Source: JADLHS01 sp044225555
Lineage (GTDB): Bacteria; Verrucomicrobiota; Verrucomicrobiia; Limisphaerales; JADLHS01
Direction: 5' to 3'
Length of the DNA stretch: 64,000 nucleotides
Assembly: GCA_044225555.1 (NCBI GenBank)
Contig: JBGAIM010000003.1
Coordinates: 1 to 64,000, forward strand
Positions within the stretch are counted from its first letter, which is position 1; each line of letters begins with the position of its first letter. Position numbers and translations under genes: made by a program. Shown here one piece after another: positions 50,288-58,705 of the stretch. Below the pieces are notes generated by a model. The model saw only the letters and a list, made by a program, of their open reading frames with translations. It made no database searches and was not told the origin of the DNA.

Positions 50288-51703
50288 TTAATTGCCAGCC
50301 TGCGGGGCGGGCGAGGGCAACCGCACTCGAAACCTCGAACCACTACCCGGATCGCTTTCCACTTCAACGTGCCCGCCGTGGGCTTGCACGATGGCTTTGA
50401 CGAGGCTCAGGCCCAACCCCAGCCCGCGCTCGGTGCGGCTCTTGTCACCGCGATAGAGGCGCTCCCAAATGCGCGGGAGTTCTTCCGCCGCGATGCCCAT
50501 GCCGGTGTCGCGCACGGTGATGACGGTTTCGTTGATACGCTCTTCGGCGGAAAACTCCACTGCGCCGCCTCTGGCCGTGTATTTCAAAGCGTTGTCCAAC
50601 AGATTCACCAGCACTTGCTGCAATCGCCCGCGGTCGGCGACACATTGAATCGCTTGCGGGACGTTGACGGTCACTTTGATTTGCTTGTCCTCGGCGACCA
50701 GCTCGTAAAGGGCGACCACCGTCGCCACGAGGTCGGAGACTTTCACGTCCGTCTTCTCCAGCCTCATTACGCCGGTTTCGGCTTCAGAGATGTCCATGAG
50801 CGTGTTGAGCATGAGGCCCACGCGTTCGGATTCTTCGAGTGAGTCAGAGAGGGCATCGCGATAAACCTTCACGTCGTCGCCACCCTGCAACGCGCGTTCG
50901 GCGGTGTTGCGCAAGCGCGTGAGCGGCGTCCGCAAATCATGCGCAACATTGTCGAGCGCCTCGCGCATCCCGCGAATGAGCGTGTCGTTCTTTTCCAGCA
51001 TCGCGTTGAACAGGCGCGCCAGCTGGCTCAACTCGTCGTCGGCCGGGCCGGGCGTGAGGCATGCGTCCATTTTGCCCGTGGTGATGACGCGCTGGAACGC
51101 CGCGATGAGTTGGCGGATGGGACGGAGCGCACGGCCCGTGAGCAGCAGTCCCGCCGCAATGCCGAGCGCCAGCGCGAGAGCCAGCACCCAACCGGACACG
51201 ATGCGGAAATGGTCGAGCAACGCCGCCTGCACTTCCGTCGTTTTGCCGACTTGCAGCCAGTCGCCGCCCGGCAGCCGCGTGGTGGCGATGAGCCACGGCG
51301 CGGTGCGGTTGGCTGCCGGCAGGTTCAGCCAGCTTAACGATTCTTCGACGTTGGTGCGCTCCAGGAGCTTGAAATCGAGCGGGCTGTTCTGCCGGGGCAT
51401 ATTGAGGAACAGACCCGCCTGATGCGGCCCGGCCACGCGAACGAAGAATGTCTCCTTGCTGGAATCATCCTGTTCGGCGAAACGCGCGTTCAATCCCGCC
51501 AGCCCACCCTGCTCATACCAGGTCCGATACACTTCGAGCTGGGCCAGGATGACTTCGCGGTCTTTCTGCCGCATCGAAGAAGCGAGGAGATAATAGGCGA
51601 CACCGAACACCGCCAATGAGACACACGTCACAACCGCAGCGAACCAGAGATTGAGACGCAAGCCGAAGCCGCGGTGAGGGCGCTCAGTTTCGTTTGAGGA
51701 CAT
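50288..51703 (-). CDS. Sensor histidine kinase, OmpR-system partner
   Basis: A 471-residue membrane kinase. The first membrane segment (about 18-41) is followed by a periplasmic sensor of about 125 residues, a second segment (about 168-189), a HAMP linker, a HisKA box with phospho-His 255 (NVAHDLRTPLTRL), and HATPase boxes NLLDNALKYTA, DTGMGIAAEELPRIWERLYRGD and GLGLGLSLVKAIV. The ATG at 51703 overlaps the regulator gene end by 20 bases, so both are coupled. It may control the adjacent RND pump or the Bat operon; the sequence gives no proof. Confidence 0.93.
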   Translation of the reverse strand: MSSNETERPHRGFGLRLNLWFAAVVTCVSLAVFGVAYYLLASSMRQKDREVILAQLEVYRTWYEQGGLAGLNARFAEQDDSSKETFFVRVAGPHQAGLFLNMPRQNSPLDFKLLERTNVEESLSWLNLPAANRTAPWLIATTRLPGGDWLQVGKTTEVQAALLDHFRIVSGWVLALALALGIAAGLLLTGRALRPIRQLIAAFQRVITTGKMDACLTPGPADDELSQLARLFNAMLEKNDTLIRGMREALDNVAHDLRTPLTRLRNTAERALQGGDDVKVYRDALSDSLEESERVGLMLNTLMDISEAETGVMRLEKTDVKVSDLVATVVALYELVAEDKQIKVTVNVPQAIQCVADRGRLQQVLVNLLDNALKYTARGGAVEFSAEERINETVITVRDTGMGIAAEELPRIWERLYRGDKSRTERGLGLGLSLVKAIVQAHGGHVEVESDPGSGSRFRVRLPSPAPQAGN

Positions 51704-52358
51704 AGCCTGCTCCGCGCAACGTGTGGATGAGTTTCGGCTCGAACTCGCGGTCCACCCTGTTGCGTAACCGACAGACCAGCACGTCCACCACATTGGTCGC
51801 GGGGTCGAAAGCGTAATCCCAGATGTGCTCCAGAATCATCGTCTTGGACACCACGCGGCCTGCGTTGCGCAGGAGGTATTCGAGCAGCGCAAATTCACGC
51901 GAATGCAATTCAATCTTCTTTTCTCCGCGATGCACTTCGCGCGTCAGCAGATTCAAAGTGAGGTCGGCGAAACTCAGCGTGGTGGGGTCACTGGCCTGCG
52001 ATGAACGGCGGATGAGCGCCTGCACCCGCGCGAGCAGTTCGGAGAACGCGAACGGCTTGGTCAGGTAATCATCGCCACCGGCCTGCAAGCCCTTCACACG
52101 GTCGTCCACCGAGCGCTTCGCGCTCAGGATGAGGACGGGCGTCTTCACCTTTTGCGCCCGCCACCGTTCGATGACGCTCAAGCCGTCGAGTTCCGGCAGC
52201 ATCAAGTCCATCACCGCCGCGTCGTAATTGTTGTTCAATCCGTGGTGGAGCGCGTCGTCGCCGTTGTCGAGACAATCCACGGCGTAGCCTGCCTCCTTCA
52301 ACCCTTTGGTGATAAAGGCCGCGATTTTCTTGTCATCTTCAACAACGATGAGGCGCAT
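51684..52358 (-). CDS. OmpR-family response regulator
   Basis: A 224-residue regulator. The receiver has phospho-Asp 51 (AVMDLMLPELDG) and Lys 101 (LTKPF). The C-terminal winged helix contains LTLNLLTREVHRGEKKIELHSREFALLEYLL and the recognition region NVVDVLVCRLRNRVD. It has a CopR/CusR-like architecture. The ATG at 52358 (MRLIVVEDDKK) is chosen; 46 further codons upstream lack homology. It is the first gene of the pair and divergent from the DUF2062 gene; bases 52359-52556 hold no recognised motif. Confidence 0.94.
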   Translation of the reverse strand: MRLIVVEDDKKIAAFITKGLKEAGYAVDCLDNGDDALHHGLNNNYDAAVMDLMLPELDGLSVIERWRAQKVKTPVLILSAKRSVDDRVKGLQAGGDDYLTKPFAFSELLARVQALIRRSSQASDPTTLSFADLTLNLLTREVHRGEKKIELHSREFALLEYLLRNAGRVVSKTMILEHIWDYAFDPATNVVDVLVCRLRNRVDREFEPKLIHTLRGAGYVLKRN

Positions 52359-52556
52359 GGCTTTGATCCAGTCACAGATTTCGACCGCGTAGGCAGGATA
52401 TTCACTCATTTCTCGAAGGTCAAACCGCGTGAGTCCGATGAATCGCTTTCGCCGGGCTACTTCCGCGTGACGCGTGTCGAACCGGGGGGGCTTCATCTGT
52501 TCTCAACTTGAAACGCGGGATTTCAATTATGCGCGGAATTTGGCAGGCTGCGCGCC

Positions 52557-53036
52557 ATGAGTCCAACGGCTTGGTTGCGCACGAAGGTCGGACAGCTCCT
52601 TCGCCTCAAGGATACTCCGCACGCGATTGCCGTGGGCGTCGCGGTCGGTGTGTTCTTTGGCTTTGTGCCGCTCGTGGGACTCAAGACCCTGCTGGCGCTG
52701 GGCGTCACCCGGTTGCTGCGCGGCAGCCTGCTGGCGGCTGTCATCGCCGTAACGCTGCATGATGTCCTTCTGCCCGTCGCGCCATTGCTCCTCCGCTGGG
52801 AATACGACATTGGCTATTGGCTCTTGAGCCAGCCGCACGAATTCCCTTCGCGGCTGCACCTGAGTCATCACAGTCCTTCGGTCTGGTTGCACTGGTCCAC
52901 TTTCTTCACGGTCGGCCGCCCTTTGCTGGTCGGTTCGCTCGTGCTTGGCGCGCCCGCGGCGGTCGCAGCGTATGGCCTTACGCTTTGGTGGGCGGGCCGC
53001 TCGCGTCCTAACGCCCCTGCACCGCCAGCGGCTTGA
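52557..53036 (+). CDS. DUF2062 membrane protein
   Basis: A 159-residue protein with the DUF2062 pattern: an N-terminal amphipathic helix (LRTKVGQLLRLKDTPHAIAVGVAVGVFFGFVPLVGLKTLLAL), then two or three hydrophobic segments and a Pro/Ala-rich tail. Its function is unknown; it is commonly found near glycosyltransferases. It is convergent with the M16 peptidase gene. Confidence 0.85.
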   Translation: MSPTAWLRTKVGQLLRLKDTPHAIAVGVAVGVFFGFVPLVGLKTLLALGVTRLLRGSLLAAVIAVTLHDVLLPVAPLLLRWEYDIGYWLLSQPHEFPSRLHLSHHSPSVWLHWSTFFTVGRPLLVGSLVLGAPAAVAAYGLTLWWAGRSRPNAPAPPAA

Positions 53037-53104
53037 ACGAGGGCTGGGACGCACGGCGGCGTTCGCGGAGATCAACTACTGCGTTCTAATGTGAGCGCCG
53101 ACCG

Positions 53105-55861
53105 TCAATGGCCTTCAGCGCCATCGGCGTTCAGCACGTGGATCTGGCCCAGGCCCGACTCGCGCAGGCCGGGTTCAATTTTTGCGCGGTCGCCGACGAT
53201 GACCCATACGAGTCGGTCGGGATGCACCACTTCGCCCGCCGCGCGGCGCAAGTCCTCGGGCCGCAACGCGCGGACGGCATCGGGATACTTCGTGAAATAG
53301 TCCGCCGGCAGGTCGAAGCGGACGAGGTCGGCGATGGAATTCGCCACGGCGGCGCTGGTTTCCCAACGGCCCGCCAGCGTGAGCGTCTCGTCCTTCTGCG
53401 CTTTGGCGAGTTCGTCCGTTGATGCTGGACGCGACCCAACGATGTCCTTCAACTCGCGGCTCAACTCGGCGGCCGCTTCTTTCGTCTTGTCCGTTTGCAC
53501 GGGCGCGACGATGAGAAACGGGCGTGGCCCGCGCGCGTCCACTAGCGACGAACGCACGCCGTAGGACCAGTGCTTGTCCTCGCGGAGATTCATGTTCAGG
53601 CGCGAGGTGAAGCTGCCGCCGAGAATGTGGTTCAACGTCTCGATGGCGGTTTCGTCCGGGTTGGGGCGCGACGGCGCAATGTCAGCGGCGACGATGACGG
53701 ATTGCTGCGCGCCGGGCCGGTCAATGAGATACAAGGCGGGTTTCGCGGGTGGCGGCACGGCGGCAAGATTCTTGTGCGGCACGTCACCGGGCATCCACGC
53801 GCGGAAGAGCTTTTCTAGTTTGGGCGTGAGTTCCGCCAGCGTGGTGTCGCCCACGACGATGAGCGTGGAGTGATTCGGCTTGAACCACGTCTGATAAAAC
53901 TTCCGCGCGTCCGCTGCGGTCAGTTTGGCGACGGAAGCGGCGTCGCCCGAGCCGGTGAAGGGCGTGCTGTAGGCGTGGCCCGCGCCGTAAAGCAACCTTG
54001 GCACGACGCGCATGGCCAGGCTCTTTGGCTCGCTCTGCTCGCGTTGGACGGCGTCGAGTTGCTGCTTCTGAAGCCGGGCAAAGTCGGCCTCGCGAAAGGC
54101 CGGATGCAACACCACTTCGGCGAACAAATCGAGCGACGGGCCGAGGTTTTCCTTGAGCGCGGAAAGCGTGACAGAGGAGGTGTCGAGGTCTGAACCCGTG
54201 CCGAGCGTTGCGCCGAGCCGCTCCAATTCATCGCTGATTTGCAGCGCCGAGCGTTGTTGCGTGCCCTCGTCGAGAAGATTCATCGCAAGCTTTGCCGTTC
54301 CCGGCGACGCGAATTGGTCTGCGGCGTAACCGGCGTCCAGTTGCAACGTGACATTCACCAGCGGCACGGCGTGGCGCTCAGCCAGCACCACCTTCAGGCC
54401 GTTCGCAAGCGTGGTGGTTTGCAACGGCGGAAACTCGACCTTCGGCGCAATCGCTGGCACGGGGAGTTGCGAGCGGTCCACCATCGAGGCCGTCGTGTTG
54501 AATTGGGGAAAAGGCTGCACTTCGAGCACGTAAGCCCCATCAGAGAGCCACGTCCTGGCAGCCGACTGCAAATCCTCCGCCGTGGCCTCGCGCACGCGAC
54601 GAAGCGTCGTCTGATACGCCGCCGGGTCGCCGAGGAAAACTTGATTTTGTGCCAGCAGGTCGGACTTGCCACCAAAGCCGCCGATGCGCTCGATGCCGCG
54701 CACGAATCCGGCCAGCGATTGGGTTTTCACACGCTGCAACTCGTCCGCCGTCGGCCCGTGCGCGAGGAATTTTGCCAGTTCCTCGTCCACGGCGTTTTCC
54801 ACTTTCTCCAATGGCACGCCGGGGCGTGCCGTGGCGATGACGTAAAAGCGCCCGCCGATTTCGCTCAACTCGGCGGCGGCTTCGACGCTGCTGGCGATTT
54901 GCTCATCGAACACCAGCCGTTTGTAAAGCCGTGACGATTTGCCGCCCGCGAGCACGTCGGCGGCGAGCGCGAGGTAATCGCCCTCCGCCGAACCGTAGGG
55001 CGGGATGTTCCAGACCTTGTAGAGCCGCGCTTGCGGCACGCGGTCCTGCGCGACTTGCCGGTGCGTGCCCGTGCGTTTGGCAATCCACGCCTCCTGGCGC
55101 GCGAGCGGCGGGCCGGACGGGATGTCACCGAAATGCTTTTCCACCTTCGCCAGGACCTCTTTCGGATTCACGTCGCCCGCGATCACGAGCGTGGCGTTGG
55201 CCGCGCCGTAGTAGGTTTTGAACCAGGTGCGCATGTCGTCGAGGCTTGCGGCGTTGAGATCGTCCATCGAACCGATGACCGTCCACGAATACGGATGGCC
55301 GGGCGGATACGTGCCTTTGGTGATGAGTTGCTCGGCGAGCCCGTAAGGTTGGTTTTCGCCCTGACGTTTTTCATTCTGCACCACGCCGCGTTGCTCATCG
55401 AGTTTCGCCTGGTCTATCGCGCCGAGCAGATGGCCCATGCGGTCGGACTCCAGCCACAGCGCGTAGTCGAGCGCGTCCTTCGGCACGTTCTCGAAATAAT
55501 CCGTGCGGTCCTCGCTCGTCGTGCCGTTCAGGTCGGTCGCGCCCACTTTTTCCGTCGCCTTGAAGAAGTCGTCGTTGAAGTGCTCGCTGCCATTGAACAT
55601 GAGATGCTCGAACAGATGCGCGAAGCCGGTCTTGCCGGGGCGTTCGTTTTTCGAGCCGACGTGATACCAGACGTTGACGGCGACAATCGGCGCTTTGTGA
55701 TCCTCGTGAACGATGAGCGTCAGCCCGTTCGTGAGAACGAATTTTTGGAACGGGATTTCGTAATGCGCCAGAGCAGTGTCGCTGGCGGGCGCAAGCGGCG
55801 CGGCCACGGCGGCGGCGCAAAGGCCGAGCGCGAAGATGGGAGTGAGAAGGTTCGTTTTCAT
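53105..55861 (-). CDS. M16-family zinc peptidase, two-domain
   Basis: A 918-residue insulinase-type protease. A signal peptide (FALGLCAAAVAAPLA) is followed by the inverted zinc motif HLFEH (His 82, Glu 85, His 86) and the distal Glu in EQRGVVQNEKRQG. The second M16 domain (from about 480) lacks the zinc motif, as usual for the inactive half. It would be periplasmic or surface-located. It follows the BatE gene by six bases on the same strand and so is probably the last gene of the MoxR-Bat operon. Confidence 0.92.
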   Translation of the reverse strand: MKTNLLTPIFALGLCAAAVAAPLAPASDTALAHYEIPFQKFVLTNGLTLIVHEDHKAPIVAVNVWYHVGSKNERPGKTGFAHLFEHLMFNGSEHFNDDFFKATEKVGATDLNGTTSEDRTDYFENVPKDALDYALWLESDRMGHLLGAIDQAKLDEQRGVVQNEKRQGENQPYGLAEQLITKGTYPPGHPYSWTVIGSMDDLNAASLDDMRTWFKTYYGAANATLVIAGDVNPKEVLAKVEKHFGDIPSGPPLARQEAWIAKRTGTHRQVAQDRVPQARLYKVWNIPPYGSAEGDYLALAADVLAGGKSSRLYKRLVFDEQIASSVEAAAELSEIGGRFYVIATARPGVPLEKVENAVDEELAKFLAHGPTADELQRVKTQSLAGFVRGIERIGGFGGKSDLLAQNQVFLGDPAAYQTTLRRVREATAEDLQSAARTWLSDGAYVLEVQPFPQFNTTASMVDRSQLPVPAIAPKVEFPPLQTTTLANGLKVVLAERHAVPLVNVTLQLDAGYAADQFASPGTAKLAMNLLDEGTQQRSALQISDELERLGATLGTGSDLDTSSVTLSALKENLGPSLDLFAEVVLHPAFREADFARLQKQQLDAVQREQSEPKSLAMRVVPRLLYGAGHAYSTPFTGSGDAASVAKLTAADARKFYQTWFKPNHSTLIVVGDTTLAELTPKLEKLFRAWMPGDVPHKNLAAVPPPAKPALYLIDRPGAQQSVIVAADIAPSRPNPDETAIETLNHILGGSFTSRLNMNLREDKHWSYGVRSSLVDARGPRPFLIVAPVQTDKTKEAAAELSRELKDIVGSRPASTDELAKAQKDETLTLAGRWETSAAVANSIADLVRFDLPADYFTKYPDAVRALRPEDLRRAAGEVVHPDRLVWVIVGDRAKIEPGLRESGLGQIHVLNADGAEGH

Positions 55862-55867
55862 AATGCA

Positions 55868-56821
55868 TCACGAGTGGGCGGTGGGCGGAATGGTCGCGTT
55901 GACCCGGGGCGCAGCCGGCGCGTCGGGCGCGGAAGCGACGATCTGCGTTACTTGCGCATTGCTCACCCAGCCGGTGCGTCCATCGCGGGTGCGGACGAGC
56001 ATGAATGCGCCGTGCGTCTGGCGGGCGTGGACGATTTCACCGGCGGACAGATTGAAGGAAACTCCGGCCGCGTCCGCCGGAGCGATGCGCGCCGGAGTGC
56101 TGGCGGCCAGCACCACTGCGCGGTTGAGATCGGGCCAGCGCCACGCGAGGATCGCAACGACTGCAGCCAACGCGACCGCGCCGACGCCCGTGAGCACGCG
56201 CGCTCCCTTCCGCGAGCCGGAACGGAGAAGGCGGCCGCCAACAATGCCGGCGCACAGCAACACGAGGCCCGCACTACCAACCCAAGCCAGCGTGTTGAAG
56301 CCCAGCAACCGGGCCGCCTTTTCCAGACTGTTCTGTTCCACGACCGCGAGGCCGGCCTGCTGGCGGGCGAGGCGCAGGTTCGTCGCAATCGCCCGGTCGC
56401 CAGGGGCGAGCCATTGCGCGCGTTTGTAGTTCAAAATCGCCCGGCCCGGCTCGCCGGCTTTGAGCCAGGCGTTGCCGAGGTTGAACAGCACTGGCGCGGA
56501 AAAGCCCTGGCGCGCGACGACCGCTTCGTAGCCGTGCGCAGCTTCCGCAAAGTGACCGGAGGCGTAAGACTGGTTGGCCTGTTCAAAGGTTGTGGTCGTT
56601 TCGTCCGCGCGACTCACCATCGGCAGGACCAGCACGGCGAGCACGGCCAGCGCGCACGTGAAAGCCAGCCACGCGTGCCGCGACGAGCAGTTTCCTGTCT
56701 CCGACTTGCCGCGATGCCGCCGCTCGCGGGCGCGATAGCGGCGGGCGATCAGCCGAATCTTCTGTTCCAGGCTGAGGCGTTTGGCCGTTGGCCTTGTTGT
56801 TGATGACGGACGCGTCTTCAT
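55868..56821 (-). CDS. batE: BatE-like TPR and SH3-domain protein
   Basis: A 317-residue membrane protein. A membrane segment (WLAFTCALAVLAVLVLPMVSRA) is followed by two TPR units (FEQANQSYASGHFAEAAHGYEAVVARQG; LFNLGNAWLKAGEPGRAILNYKRAQWLAPGD), two more membrane segments and a bacterial SH3-like end (LVRTRDGRTGWVSNAQV). This arrangement is that of BatE in Bat aerotolerance clusters. It overlaps batD by ATGA. Confidence 0.85.
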   Translation of the reverse strand: MKTRPSSTTRPTAKRLSLEQKIRLIARRYRARERRHRGKSETGNCSSRHAWLAFTCALAVLAVLVLPMVSRADETTTTFEQANQSYASGHFAEAAHGYEAVVARQGFSAPVLFNLGNAWLKAGEPGRAILNYKRAQWLAPGDRAIATNLRLARQQAGLAVVEQNSLEKAARLLGFNTLAWVGSAGLVLLCAGIVGGRLLRSGSRKGARVLTGVGAVALAAVVAILAWRWPDLNRAVVLAASTPARIAPADAAGVSFNLSAGEIVHARQTHGAFMLVRTRDGRTGWVSNAQVTQIVASAPDAPAAPRVNATIPPTAHS

Positions 56822-58704
56822 AGCTCCTCCATGCGTTTGAGTTCATCGCGGACGATCTGCCGCCAATGTTGCAAGTCGCCGGGCGCAAGGCTCTGGCCGG
56901 CGTAAGCTGCTTGCTCGGCGAGGCGGAACACCGCGCGAATTTCCTCGCCCGCGCCGTTGAGCCGGGTATTGAGTTCCGCGACGGTCACGGCACTGGGCGG
57001 GACATGCCAGTGCTGCGCGAGCCGTTCCTGCAACGCCCGGCGCGCGGCGATGAAAAACATCGCGACCTGCCCGGACTGCATTGCCTTGTCCATTTGCAGC
57101 AGGCTTTCGCGAAGGTTCGAGGCGCTGGCCGATTCGCGGGCGTGGTTCGGGTCGCTGGCCAATCGCTCGCGGCGTTTCACGAACCAAACACCGCCGACGA
57201 GCAGCGCCAGCGGTGCAACGGTCACGACAGCGAACCACGGCTGGAGTAAAATGGGCTGCAAGGTCGAAACAAATCGTCCTCGCTCGACTGCATTCGGGAA
57301 CATCTCGTCACCGCGCGGCGCGGGCGCGGTGGACGCGGGCGTGGGGGTTGCCGCTGCGAGAGACGCAGCAGTTACGGCCCGGCCGCTCGCGGCCGCGACT
57401 TCGACGATCAACGGCTGTGTGTGGTGCGTGACGTATTGCCGGGTGTCGGGATCGAAGTAGCTGAAGGCGAGCGCCGGGAACTCCGCGCGGCCCGGCTGCT
57501 GCGGCACGACGGCCTGCTCGAAAACCTTGTTGCCCTGCAATCCCGCGCTGTCTTCGGCCTCGAATCGCGCACTGGGCTTGTAGGTCTTCCACGCGGCGGA
57601 ATTCGGCAGCCCGGGCGAACTCACGCGGTCGAAATTCCCCGAGCCGCTGACTGTGAGTTTGAGCGTGAGCGGGTCGCCCGCCGTCGCGGCGGTCGGCGTG
57701 ACTTCGCTGCGCACCTCGAATTTGCCGACTGCCCCGGAGAAATCCGTCGGTCGTCCGGCAGTGGGTAACGGCAGGACTTTCATCGCCGCGAGGTCCGTCT
57801 TGAGCGTGAGCGGCTTTTCGGACACGCGTCCGAAGAAATCGTCGAAGAACGAATCATCGAAGCCCGAACCGCCAAAGAAGGAACTGAACGGAGTCTGCCG
57901 CTGGCCGCGCGGGGCACGCTCCTGCACCCGGACCAGCACGGGCAGTTCGAGGTTGAGCGCGTAATCGCCGGCCTTCACCGCCGACAGCGAGGCCGGCCAG
58001 GTGAGCACCGTGTAAGGCGTGTCGTCCACCGTTTCCTGCGATTGTTCGGGCTGGCCGGTGAGCTTGCTCATGGTAAAGGCATCGCTGCTCAACACGGGCA
58101 GGCCGTTGAGGCTCGCGCCGAGGCCGCGCCGGAAATACGCCCTGATTTGCACCGGCACGAGTTCGCCGACGTAAAGCTCCTGCTTGGGCGCGGCCACGCG
58201 GAGGAAGGCCGGCTCGCCTTTGGCCGTGCCGGCGGTCGAGTCAGCGGGCCAGTTCACGTTGGGCGGCGGCAACGCGCGCCCCTGCGACTGCGCCGCGCCG
58301 CCCGCGCCCTTGAGCACCTGCAACACGATTGAACGCGTGCTCGCGCCGCCGACGCGGATGGCAGGAATGGTGAACGTGCCCGCGCGCGAAGCCGTGACTT
58401 GATACAAATAACTCACGCCCGCCGTGACTGCGCCGTTGATGGATTGGAACGAACTCGACTGGCCGACGGGCGTGAACTCCAGCCCGTCCACGCGCGGCAG
58501 CGAGGGTTCGCCGGACTGATTGCCCTGCACGGTGACGGCGAGCTGCGCCGCTTCATCCAGCGCGATGCGCGCGGGTTCAAGCGCGGCACTGACCTGCACC
58601 GTGGCCGCGCGGGCCGGCCACGCGAGCGCCAGCGTGAGCGCGGCGGCGACAACGAGGATTCGAGGCAACTGCGCGATCTGCGGGATAACGCCTGGAGTTT
58701 TCAT
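56818..58704 (-). CDS. batD: BatD-family protein (oxygen tolerance)
   Basis: A 628-residue protein with a signal peptide (ALTLALAWPARAA), several immunoglobulin-like beta domains (starting VQVSAALEPARIALDEAAQLAVTV), a membrane segment near residue 495 (AVVTVAPLALLVGGVWF) and a cytoplasmic helical tail. It matches the BatD family. The region TPFSSFFGGSGFDDSFFDD is an unusual Phe/Gly/Asp-rich insert. It lies between the fused BatB/BatC gene and batE. Confidence 0.88.
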   Translation of the reverse strand: MKTPGVIPQIAQLPRILVVAAALTLALAWPARAATVQVSAALEPARIALDEAAQLAVTVQGNQSGEPSLPRVDGLEFTPVGQSSSFQSINGAVTAGVSYLYQVTASRAGTFTIPAIRVGGASTRSIVLQVLKGAGGAAQSQGRALPPPNVNWPADSTAGTAKGEPAFLRVAAPKQELYVGELVPVQIRAYFRRGLGASLNGLPVLSSDAFTMSKLTGQPEQSQETVDDTPYTVLTWPASLSAVKAGDYALNLELPVLVRVQERAPRGQRQTPFSSFFGGSGFDDSFFDDFFGRVSEKPLTLKTDLAAMKVLPLPTAGRPTDFSGAVGKFEVRSEVTPTAATAGDPLTLKLTVSGSGNFDRVSSPGLPNSAAWKTYKPSARFEAEDSAGLQGNKVFEQAVVPQQPGRAEFPALAFSYFDPDTRQYVTHHTQPLIVEVAAASGRAVTAASLAAATPTPASTAPAPRGDEMFPNAVERGRFVSTLQPILLQPWFAVVTVAPLALLVGGVWFVKRRERLASDPNHARESASASNLRESLLQMDKAMQSGQVAMFFIAARRALQERLAQHWHVPPSAVTVAELNTRLNGAGEEIRAVFRLAEQAAYAGQSLAPGDLQHWRQIVRDELKRMEEL

Positions 58705-58705
58705 A

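Noticed and set aside
55031..56803. Long plus-strand open frame of about 590 codons opposite M16 and BatE genes
   Set aside because: Antisense shadow in high-GC DNA; spans the gap between two real genes without any recognisable domain.
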